From assembly GCA_021157645.1 (NCBI GenBank), contig JAGGWC010000193.1:1-5721 (forward strand): a stretch of 5,721 nucleotides of DNA, in the 5' to 3' direction. Position numbers and translations under genes: made by a program. How positions within the stretch are numbered: the first letter of the stretch is position 1; each line of letters opens with the position of its first letter. The notes under the pieces are model-generated. The model had not been told where the DNA came from. It saw nothing but the letters and a program-made list of their open reading frames with translations, and did no database searches. This document shows, piece after piece, positions 1 to 5,721 of this stretch. The DNA comes from Candidatus Cloacimonadota bacterium. Lineage in GTDB: Bacteria; Cloacimonadota; Cloacimonadia; Cloacimonadales; TCS61.

Positions 1-2
1 GT

Positions 3-878
3 TCAATTGCTCTGGATAATGTAGAAACTCCATATGGAAAAGTTGTGCATTCTTTGGGTGGATCCGCAATATTCACCTCTATGGCAAGTAAGAACTTTTG
101 TAAAAGCAATATCGTAGGAATCGTTGGAGAGGATTTTCCAAAAGAGCATTTAAAACTTCTTGCAGATAATGAAATAGATACTCAAGATCTTAAAGTGGTT
201 TCAGGAAAAACTTTTCACTGGGTCGGAAAATATAACGATTTGAATAAAGCCGAAACACTTAATACGCAACTTAATGTATTTGCCGATTTTGATCCTCAAC
301 TCTGTGAAGAAAATAAAAATTGTGATTACTTATTCTTGGGGAATATTGATCCAATTTTACAATTGAGAGTTTTAAAGCAAATGGATAAAACCAAACTTAC
401 TGCTTGTGATACTATGAATTTTTGGATATCTGGTTCGAGATCAAAATTAGTAGAAGTTATTAAGAACGTTGACATACTATTTATTAATGAAGATGAATTG
501 AGAATGCTAACTAATGTACATAATATTTTTGAAGCTGCGCAAAAAGCCAAAGAAATAGGTCCTAAACTAATAGTTGTGAAACGTGGAGAATATGGGTCTT
601 TTGCTTATTCGGATGAATTTATCTTTTTCGCTTCGGTTTATCCTGTAAGAAAGGTTATTGATCCAACCGGTGCAGGAGATAGTTTTGCAGGTGGATTTAT
701 GGGTTATCTTGCTTCTATCGGGAATTTTGAGGAAACTACAATCAAGAATGCAATGATCTTTGGTACTGTCACAGCATCTTTTAATGTAGAATCGTTTAGT
801 GTAGATAGATTAAAAGAAATTAGCATTGATGATATTTTAGCCAGAAAAAAAATATTAGGAAAAAGTATTTTATTATAA
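3..878 (+). CDS. PfkB-family sugar/nucleoside kinase, 5' partial
   Basis: Cytoplasmic kinase of the ribokinase/PfkB family, which moves the gamma-phosphate of ATP to a hydroxyl of a sugar, nucleoside or similar small molecule. Near the C-terminus is the PfkB signature DPTGAGDSFAGGF (bases 660-698); the Asp of GAGD (678-680) is the expected catalytic base and GAG the anion hole. Near the N-terminus is the substrate-side glycine pair in HSLGGSA. An internal stretch (TFHWVGKYNDLN, then TLNTQLNVFADF, and DTMNFWI) resembles a subfamily usually annotated only as 'sugar kinase', so no substrate is assigned. The first apparent start is GTG at 45, but the frame is open upstream to base 3 and reads SIALDNVETPYGK, the first beta strand of the family. 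The true start therefore lies just outside the window, with probably only a few to about ten residues missing; 291 codons are visible. Stop is TAA at 876-878. The DUF975 gene follows after 10 bases, suggesting one operon. Confidence 0.93.
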   Translation, partial: SIALDNVETPYGKVVHSLGGSAIFTSMASKNFCKSNIVGIVGEDFPKEHLKLLADNEIDTQDLKVVSGKTFHWVGKYNDLNKAETLNTQLNVFADFDPQLCEENKNCDYLFLGNIDPILQLRVLKQMDKTKLTACDTMNFWISGSRSKLVEVIKNVDILFINEDELRMLTNVHNIFEAAQKAKEIGPKLIVVKRGEYGSFAYSDEFIFFASVYPVRKVIDPTGAGDSFAGGFMGYLASIGNFEETTIKNAMIFGTVTASFNVESFSVDRLKEISIDDILARKKILGKSILL

Positions 879-888
879 AGAGGGAGAA

Positions 889-1554
889 ATGAATAATAGT
901 TCAGCGATTAGAGCTTTTGCACGTAAATCGTTATCTGGTAATTGGTTAAATGCAGTTTTAGCATATTTGATTATCATCGGGATCATATCTGTTGTTAGTA
1001 CACTTCAGGTTGTTACGTGGATCATATTGGGTTCATTAACTTATGGTTTATATTTGTATTATATTGTTTTAATCAGAGAAAAGGCAGGTGATTTCAATTT
1101 ATTATTTAAAGCATTTTCATTTTCAGGTAAAAATCTTGGTCTGTTTGGGAAAACTTTAGGTTTATATCTACTTATGAGCTTATATATTCTTCTCTGGACA
1201 TTGCTTCTTATTGTGCCTGGTATCATCGCATCATATTCTTACAGAATGGCGTTCTATATATTAATTGATAACCCAGAAATGGGAGTTTCAGAAGCGTTGA
1301 AGAAAAGCAAAGAAATAATGTATGGATATAAATCAAAACTATTTTGTTTGGATTTAAGTTTTGTTGGATGGGCGTTACTTTGTATTTTAACATTTGGTAT
1401 TGGAATTCTATGGTTATCTCCTTATATGCTCACTTCTCAAACTATTTTTTATGAGGAATTACGCAATGAGCATGGACTCACATCTAAAAGTAAGGAAGAT
1501 GAAATTAACAACATTGAAGAAACTGATTCTAAAATTGGTGGAGCTATTGAATAG
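889..1554 (+). CDS. DUF975 family integral membrane protein
   Basis: A 221-residue polytopic inner-membrane protein whose family (DUF975) has no established function. Four hydrophobic segments are visible at about residues 20-38, 42-62, 88-116 and 150-177. The family-like C-terminal block is present: ALKKSKEIMYGYKSKLF (residues 136-152) followed by LDLSFVGWALLCILTFGIG and WLSPY. An N-terminal basic stretch (residues 8-13) precedes the first helix. The last ~30 residues are hydrophilic and acidic and are probably cytoplasmic. The ATG lies 10 bases after the kinase stop; AGAGGGAG (879-886) supplies the ribosome binding site, with its GAGG core 5 bases from the start. This tight spacing suggests co-transcription with the kinase, though no functional link is evident. 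Length is normal for the family and no lesion is seen. Family assignment rests on remembered motif patterns. Confidence 0.88.
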   Translation: MNNSSAIRAFARKSLSGNWLNAVLAYLIIIGIISVVSTLQVVTWIILGSLTYGLYLYYIVLIREKAGDFNLLFKAFSFSGKNLGLFGKTLGLYLLMSLYILLWTLLLIVPGIIASYSYRMAFYILIDNPEMGVSEALKKSKEIMYGYKSKLFCLDLSFVGWALLCILTFGIGILWLSPYMLTSQTIFYEELRNEHGLTSKSKEDEINNIEETDSKIGGAIE

Positions 1555-1681
1555 ATTAATTGATATTTAACTGATGCATTCCGCAGAATACTGTTTTAAT
1601 AAAGTTTGATTAAACAAAGTAAAATTAGTGAATCATACTATGTAATGTATTATACAGGCAACAATTAAATAAGGTATTAAA

Positions 1682-2503
1682 ATGAAATGGCGTTTTTTGA
1701 TTGATGGGAAATTAAGTCCATCTGAGAACATGGCGGTAGATGAATCTATATTTCAATGTGTTCAAAGTGGACGATCTGTACCCACAATAAGATTTTATAA
1801 CTGGGAACCTTCTACAGTTTCCTGTGGTTATAATCAGAAAGCGGATAAAGAAGTAGATTTTATAGCTTTAAAAGAACATGGTTATGGTTTTGTGCGAAGA
1901 CCCACGGGTGGCAGAGTGGTTCTTCATGATAATGAAGTCACATATGCTGTAATAAGTCCTGCTATAGGAAGATTATCTGGAAATGTAACGGAATCATATT
2001 CTGAAATAAGTAAAGCATTGGCCAAAGGTCTTGAACTTATGGGCATTAATGTTGATTTTGAGAAAGGTAACTTATCATCAAGGCATCAGAGACAGGCAGT
2101 TAACCCTTGTTTTACGAGTAGTTCCAGATATGAGTTAAGTTATCAAAGGAAGAAGATCGTGGGTAGTGCTCAGGTGAGGAAAAACAATTGTTTTCTTCAA
2201 CATGGTTCAATATTACTTGATTATGATCAAAGCAAACTTGCATATATCCTGTCAGGTCTTTCTGATGAACAAAAAGAGCGTATGGCGAATTACCTGAAGA
2301 GAAGAACAATTAGTATAAATGGAATACTAAATGTCCCAATAAGTTATAGGAAAGCGGTTAGATTATTAATGGAAGGATTTAAAAAAAAATGGGGAAATGA
2401 TGACTTTATGATCCATGAAAACATTGAAACTTATGAAGTTGTAATAGCTGAAAGATTGAGATTGAGTAAGTACTTGACAGATAAATGGAATTATAAAATT
2501 TAA
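1682..2503 (+). CDS. lipM: LipM-like octanoyltransferase (biotin/lipoate A/B protein ligase family)
   Basis: A 273-residue cytoplasmic enzyme of the biotinyl/lipoyl ligase fold. In the LipM group the reaction transfers octanoate from acyl carrier protein to a lysine of a lipoyl domain such as GcvH, the first step of lipoyl-cofactor synthesis before sulfur insertion by LipA. The N-terminus KWRFLIDGKLSPSENMAVDE is family-typical and supports the ATG at 1682, preceded by AAGG at 1671-1674 with a 7-base spacer. RRPTGGR (residues 72-78) with LHD following is the acyl-binding motif. NPCFTSSSRYEL places Cys143 where LipM enzymes carry the acyl-thioester cysteine. KKIVGSAQ (157-164) gives the conserved lysine (Lys158), and LQHGSILL follows. 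The cysteine and the RRPTGGR form favour LipM over an ATP-dependent LplA ligase, whose motif is usually RRxSGGGAV. The related amidotransferase LipL remains possible. Flanking gaps are 127 and 107 bases, so it may be transcribed alone; no convincing promoter was found upstream. Confidence 0.88.
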   Translation: MKWRFLIDGKLSPSENMAVDESIFQCVQSGRSVPTIRFYNWEPSTVSCGYNQKADKEVDFIALKEHGYGFVRRPTGGRVVLHDNEVTYAVISPAIGRLSGNVTESYSEISKALAKGLELMGINVDFEKGNLSSRHQRQAVNPCFTSSSRYELSYQRKKIVGSAQVRKNNCFLQHGSILLDYDQSKLAYILSGLSDEQKERMANYLKRRTISINGILNVPISYRKAVRLLMEGFKKKWGNDDFMIHENIETYEVVIAERLRLSKYLTDKWNYKI

Positions 2504-2536
2504 AATAAAAAAATGGAGAGTTATGGAAAATATAGA

Positions 2537-2566
2537 TTGACACAATTATTTTTATGAAAGTCTTTG
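2537..2566 (+). promoter_or_regulatory. Possible promoter for the receptor gene
   Basis: A TTGACA hexamer (2537-2542) lies 69 bases before the receptor start. No good TATAAT-like -10 sits 16-18 bases downstream. However, AGTCTTTG (2559-2566) begins 19 bases after the TTG, matching the spacing and the TTTG half of the Bacteroidetes-type TTG-N19-TAnnTTTG promoter but not its TA. Transcription would then start near 2573, leaving a leader of about 40 bases. The match is imperfect and the region is AT-rich, so this could be chance. Confidence 0.25.
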
Positions 2567-2596
2567 TTCAAATGAAAAGTATTTAATAAATAATTT

Positions 2597-2604
2597 AGGG
2601 AGGA
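2597..2604 (+). promoter_or_regulatory. Strong Shine-Dalgarno site of the receptor gene
   Basis: AGGGAGGA contains a GGAGG core (2599-2603) that ends 7 bases before the ATG at 2611. It fixes that ATG as the start rather than the in-frame ATG at 2638, and so keeps the full signal peptide. A strong Shine-Dalgarno is unusual for true Bacteroidetes and helps the choice of lineage. Confidence 0.85.
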
Positions 2605-2610
2605 TTATTA

Positions 2611-5600
2611 ATGCTTAAGAAAATCATTATTTCACTCATGTTAATTTTTTTACTTATTACAATATTATCTGCAGGAACAACCGGTAAACTCGCGGGCAAG
2701 GTAACAGATAATAATGGCAATCCGATACCTTTTGCAAATATAACGGTAATGGATGGCGAAACACTTATTTCTGGTATAATGACCAAGGAAAATGGTTCAT
2801 ATTTTATTATAAATATAACACCCGGAGTATATGATGTCTTTTGTATGCGTGGTGGATTTAAAAGTAAAAAAATTACTGGAGTTACTATTAGTTTAGACCT
2901 TACAGAAATTCTTAATATTACTTTGTCACAACAAGCTATTGCAATAGAAGGATTTGATGTTGTTGAGAATAAAATTGAAATGATCCAACCTACTAAAACA
3001 CAATCAGGTGGAACTATTTCTGCATCAGAGATGGAAGATATAGCAGTTACTCAGATTGAAGATGTAATTGCAATGCAGGCGGGCGTTACTCTAACTAATG
3101 GAGAAATTCATGTTCGTGGTGGAAGATCAAACGAGATGTCTTATACTGTTGACGGAATGTCTGTTTCTGATCCTGTGGATGGTGGCGCTGCACTTACAAT
3201 TGATACTGATGCAATTGCCAATATGGACGTAATGACCGGTGGACTTACTGCAGAATATGGTAATGCTCAATCTGGAATGGTTAATATTGTGACTAAAAGT
3301 GGATCACGCAATTATTCAGGAAAACTTGAAGTTATCTCTGATCATTTGATAAATTCTCCTGATAATAGCAACAGTGATGTAATTAAATTTGCTATTGGTG
3401 GTCCAGTGCTAAGTCCATTAGTTTCTTCTCTCAGGGATAAATTTACCTTTTATTTCAACGCCGTGGGAAGTTGGAATGATTCAAGATATAAGGATTATTA
3501 TAATCTGAATCCGTATGAAGATATTGATGGATTAATTTCTAGTTGGTCAGATTATCAACAATATAATCCTTATGAAGGTAGAGAAAATATTATTGGATTT
3601 GACACTGGTGATAGGAATAATAATGATTACAATGCAAATTTAAAAGTGAAGTATAAATTCAATGAACGTCAGAATCTTACATTTGCTATTAGGGGAGATA
3701 ATTATGAACATCTTCCATTTAGTCATATATGGAGATATTCTCTTGAACATTATGTAAAAACTGCAGGTGAACAAAGGCAGTATATTGCAACATATGATCA
3801 GACACTTGGTTCTCAAGTTAATATAAAAGTTAAGGCAAGTATGTATGAAAAAAGTGTTACGCAATCCCCTAGGGATATTGTCAGAGAAGACTGGTTTGGT
3901 CTTGGTAATATAGAAGATTTTGATATTTATGGTGATAATTCTCTAGGAAGTACGAATGGTCTTTTTTATTTAACAAATAAAGATGACAATGTCGTTAGTG
4001 ATGTAGAAGATTATTCATGGAAATATGAATTAACCAGCGATGGTAGTCTAACAGATCTTCCTTTTAATAAACCTGGTACTGTTTGGGGAACCTACATTGA
4101 TGATAGTAATAAAATGCTCCAATTTAGAACTGATATTGAATATCAAGCTAATGAAACTCATGGGCTAAAGACTGGTGTCGAAATTATCCAACTTACTATC
4201 GAAAAAGATCAATGGAGAAATCCTTGGAATCTTTCTGAAGGTAGATATGAGGATTATCTGCAATCATGTATACCTGAGGAATCTTATGATGAAGACGATA
4301 TAATCTATTTTGATAACGGTGACAGTCTTGTAGTTCCAGCTGGTGGTTTAGAATTTTATTCGAGAGACGATCTTTTAGCTGCAACAATTGCTGCTTCCGG
4401 TTTATCGGATGGCTATAAAGCAGAACCTTGGCAGGGTGGTTTTTATGTTCAAGATGCAATGATTTGGGAAGGATTGATCATTAACGCTGGAGTAAGATGC
4501 GATCTATGGTATTTAGGTGGTGATTATGATATTAAAACTGCAAGTTATAATGGTTCCTATCTTGAATCTATAGATCCCGATAATTCCATGAATGAAGATC
4601 ATTACAAAATAGAAGATCCTGAAAATCCAGGTACATTGATAGTACCACCTGAGGATTTGTACCCTCAAGAGTATGCAAAATATATGAGTGCGGCAGATTA
4701 TCATGAAAAAATCAGCGACAAATTCAATAATCCACAATTGATGTTTTCTCCACGTCTTGGTGTATCTCATCCGATTTCAGAAAGGAGTGTATTACACTTT
4801 GTATATAACTATCAAAGACAATTACCCCAAATGCAGTATATCTTCACAACAGGTAGACCACAGGATGTTATAGCAAATCCAGGAGCAACCATTATTATTG
4901 GGAATCCTGAACTTGATGATCAAACAACTATAACTTATGAAGCAGGACTACAATATCAAATCTATGAAGATTATGTTATGGATATTACAGGATATTCTAA
5001 AAATATCTATAATTATGTAAGTACTGTGGAAAGAGAAGATCCTGCTGATCCTACAATTAAATGGAATGAGTATGTTTCCAATGATTATGGTAGTGTACGA
5101 GGACTTGATTTGAATATAAGCAAATTTCTTTCAAACTTTTTCTCAGGCTCAGCTGCATATTCGCTAACTTGGGCAAACGGAAATCATTCTACAACTTCTA
5201 CAAATAATGATGAGAGTTTACGGGAATTTCCATTGAATTGGGATACACGACATAATTTTAGCTTTAATTTTACTTTTAAAGTGGGAACAGGTGAGGAATA
5301 TTATATTCCGTTTACTGAAACTGTTCTTCCTCTTCAAGATTTTTCAATTAATTTTCTTTATTCTCTTTCTTCAGGTACACCCTATACTCCGCATGATGAG
5401 AATAATGTGCCTTCATTGGAAACCAATAGTGTATTTGCCCCTTCTACAGCAAATGCCAATATAAAATTTACAAAAAACTTCAATCTTGGAAAAGATATGC
5501 AACTTAGATTCTATGCTAATATTTCTAACTTGTTTGATAAAGATAATTTTAATTATGTCTATCCTATTACTGGAAACCCATATGCCAGTGGAATTGATTT

Positions 5601-5721
5601 AGATCCTGATAATCCCATGAATGAAGATCATTACAAAATAGAAGATCCTGAAAATCCAGGTACATTGATGGTACCACCTGAGGATTTGTATCCTCAAGAG
5701 TATGCAAAGTATATGAGTGCA
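2611..5721 (+). CDS. TonB-dependent outer-membrane receptor with carboxypeptidase-regulatory-like domain, 3' partial
   Basis: Outer-membrane transporter that takes up a ligand with energy passed by TonB-ExbB-ExbD; the ligand cannot be told from sequence. The frame is open to the last base (1037 codons, no stop), so the C-terminus is missing. Residues 1-21 form a signal peptide: MLKK, a hydrophobic core, then probable cleavage after LSA. About 26-105 is a carboxypeptidase-regulatory-like beta-sandwich (GKVTDNNGNPIPFANITV, then TKENGSYFI and PGVYDV). EGFDVVEN (113-120) is a candidate TonB-box region. The plug spans about 128-235, with QAGVTL, IHVRGGRSNE, YTVDGMSVSDP and the end motif EYGNAQSGMVNIVTKSG. 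The rest is barrel with alternating strands and long acidic, Tyr/Asn-rich loops; typical landmarks are FSPRLGVSHPI, LHFVYNYQRQLPQ and, near the usual C-terminus, YANISNLFDKDN and YVYPITGNPY. Oddity: a 40-residue segment occurs twice (residues 655-694 and 998-1037). No SusD-like or other partner gene lies in the window. Confidence 0.95.
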   Translation, partial: MLKKIIISLMLIFLLITILSAGTTGKLAGKVTDNNGNPIPFANITVMDGETLISGIMTKENGSYFIINITPGVYDVFCMRGGFKSKKITGVTISLDLTEILNITLSQQAIAIEGFDVVENKIEMIQPTKTQSGGTISASEMEDIAVTQIEDVIAMQAGVTLTNGEIHVRGGRSNEMSYTVDGMSVSDPVDGGAALTIDTDAIANMDVMTGGLTAEYGNAQSGMVNIVTKSGSRNYSGKLEVISDHLINSPDNSNSDVIKFAIGGPVLSPLVSSLRDKFTFYFNAVGSWNDSRYKDYYNLNPYEDIDGLISSWSDYQQYNPYEGRENIIGFDTGDRNNNDYNANLKVKYKFNERQNLTFAIRGDNYEHLPFSHIWRYSLEHYVKTAGEQRQYIATYDQTLGSQVNIKVKASMYEKSVTQSPRDIVREDWFGLGNIEDFDIYGDNSLGSTNGLFYLTNKDDNVVSDVEDYSWKYELTSDGSLTDLPFNKPGTVWGTYIDDSNKMLQFRTDIEYQANETHGLKTGVEIIQLTIEKDQWRNPWNLSEGRYEDYLQSCIPEESYDEDDIIYFDNGDSLVVPAGGLEFYSRDDLLAATIAASGLSDGYKAEPWQGGFYVQDAMIWEGLIINAGVRCDLWYLGGDYDIKTASYNGSYLESIDPDNSMNEDHYKIEDPENPGTLIVPPEDLYPQEYAKYMSAADYHEKISDKFNNPQLMFSPRLGVSHPISERSVLHFVYNYQRQLPQMQYIFTTGRPQDVIANPGATIIIGNPELDDQTTITYEAGLQYQIYEDYVMDITGYSKNIYNYVSTVEREDPADPTIKWNEYVSNDYGSVRGLDLNISKFLSNFFSGSAAYSLTWANGNHSTTSTNNDESLREFPLNWDTRHNFSFNFTFKVGTGEEYYIPFTETVLPLQDFSINFLYSLSSGTPYTPHDENNVPSLETNSVFAPSTANANIKFTKNFNLGKDMQLRFYANISNLFDKDNFNYVYPITGNPYASGIDLDPDNPMNEDHYKIEDPENPGTLMVPPEDLYPQEYAKYMSA
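4573..4692 (+). repeat. In-frame 120-base direct repeat, copy 1
   Basis: First copy of a 40-codon repeat, covering receptor residues 655-694. It begins IDPDNSMNEDHYKIEDPENP and runs on through PPEDLYPQEYAKYMSA. It differs from copy 2 at bases 4578, 4585, 4641, 4662, 4680 and 4692; the longest identical run is 55 bases (4586-4640). The segment has ten Asp/Glu, few basic residues and six prolines, suiting an exposed flexible loop. It sits between the barrel stretch ending YLGGDYDIKT and the strand MFSPRLGVSHPI. A small inverted repeat, GGTAC/GTACC around a 7-base loop (4630-4646), lies within it. The 5' edge of similarity is abrupt. Confidence 0.95.
5602..5721 (+). repeat. In-frame 120-base direct repeat, copy 2 (reaches window end)
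   Basis: Second copy, receptor residues 998-1037, starting LDPDNPMNEDHYKIEDPENP. It begins 1029 bases (343 codons) after copy 1, so both are read in the same frame. Of six base differences, four are silent; the other two change Ser to Pro (5614) and Ile to Met (5670). Similarity continues to the last base, so the right edge is not visible and the repeat may be longer than 120 bases. It follows the NLFDKDN/YVYPITGNPYASG stretch that normally lies near the C-terminus of such receptors, so it would occupy a late loop or displace the final strands. Confidence 0.95.

Noticed and set aside
1592..1616. Imperfect hairpin TGTTTTAAT / ATTAAACA in the gap after the DUF975 gene
   Set aside because: The stem is only A/T-rich with one bulge, the loop is 8 bases, and no T-run follows, so it does not qualify as an intrinsic terminator.
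1625..1653. TTAGTG (1625-1630), 17 bases, TATTAT (1648-1653) as a promoter for the lipM-like gene
   Set aside because: The -10 is good but the -35 matches at only two of six bases, and such matches are frequent in AT-rich DNA.
2513..2557. Mini-ORFs in the leader of the receptor gene: 14 codons from 2513, and 5 codons from the ATG at 2523 after GGAGAG
   Set aside because: They are very short with no known family or leader-peptide pattern; without conservation data they cannot be told from chance.
326..2786. Reverse-strand open frames at 326-550, 2112-2309 and 2595-2786
   Set aside because: They lie opposite the kinase, lipM-like and receptor genes, which have clear conserved motifs. None has a convincing ribosome site or family resemblance.
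4630..4646. GGTAC/GTACC inverted repeat within the 120-base repeat as evidence of a palindromic mobile element
   Set aside because: The stem is only 5 base pairs and the rest of the repeat is not palindromic, so it does not by itself support a hairpin-type element.
3640..4770. Reverse-strand open frames at 3640-3864, 4196-4459 and 4513-4770
   Set aside because: They are antisense to the continuous receptor frame, lack recognisable domains, and show composition expected from the complement of AT-rich coding DNA.
2611..5721. A dedicated new multi-gene system built around the receptor
   Set aside because: The neighbours are a sugar kinase, a DUF975 protein and a lipoylation enzyme, with no partner lipoprotein, regulator or enzyme that links to the receptor.

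Overview
The window is AT-rich and gene-dense, with four genes all on the + strand. In order they are a PfkB-family sugar kinase (5' end cut off by the window), a DUF975 integral membrane protein, a LipM-like octanoyltransferase of the biotin/lipoate ligase fold, and a large TonB-dependent outer-membrane receptor (3' end cut off). The receptor means a Gram-negative (diderm) bacterium. Its architecture is a signal peptide, a carboxypeptidase-regulatory-like domain, a plug with an 'IHVRGGRSNE...YTVDGMSVSDP' core, and a barrel. That arrangement is typical of the FCB group and its candidate relatives (Cloacimonadota, Marinimicrobia, Calditrichota and similar). Good Shine-Dalgarno sequences argue against a typical Bacteroidetes, which mostly lack them. 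The phylum is an inference, not a proof.

Layout: bases 1-1554 hold the kinase and the DUF975 gene, 10 bases apart and probably co-transcribed. A 127-base gap (1555-1681) leads to the LipM-like gene (1682-2503). A 107-base gap (2504-2610) holds a possible promoter and a strong ribosome binding site, and leads to the receptor gene, which stays open from 2611 to the last base (1037 codons seen, no stop). No RNA gene, insertion sequence, CRISPR array or clear terminator was found. No stretch over 300 bases lacks a gene.

The genes do not form an obvious single pathway. The kinase phosphorylates an unknown small molecule, the LipM-like enzyme would start lipoyl-cofactor assembly on proteins such as GcvH, and the receptor would import an unknown ligand using TonB energy. 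They look like ordinary neighbours rather than a dedicated system.

The most unusual thing in the window is a 120-base, 40-codon direct repeat inside the receptor gene (4573-4692 and 5602-5721). The copies lie 1029 bases apart in the same reading frame and differ at 6 positions, all transitions, four of them silent. They encode an acidic, proline-rich segment at two predicted loop positions of the barrel. The second copy ends exactly at the last base of the window, so its true length and the gene's C-terminus are unknown, and an assembly effect at this edge must be considered.
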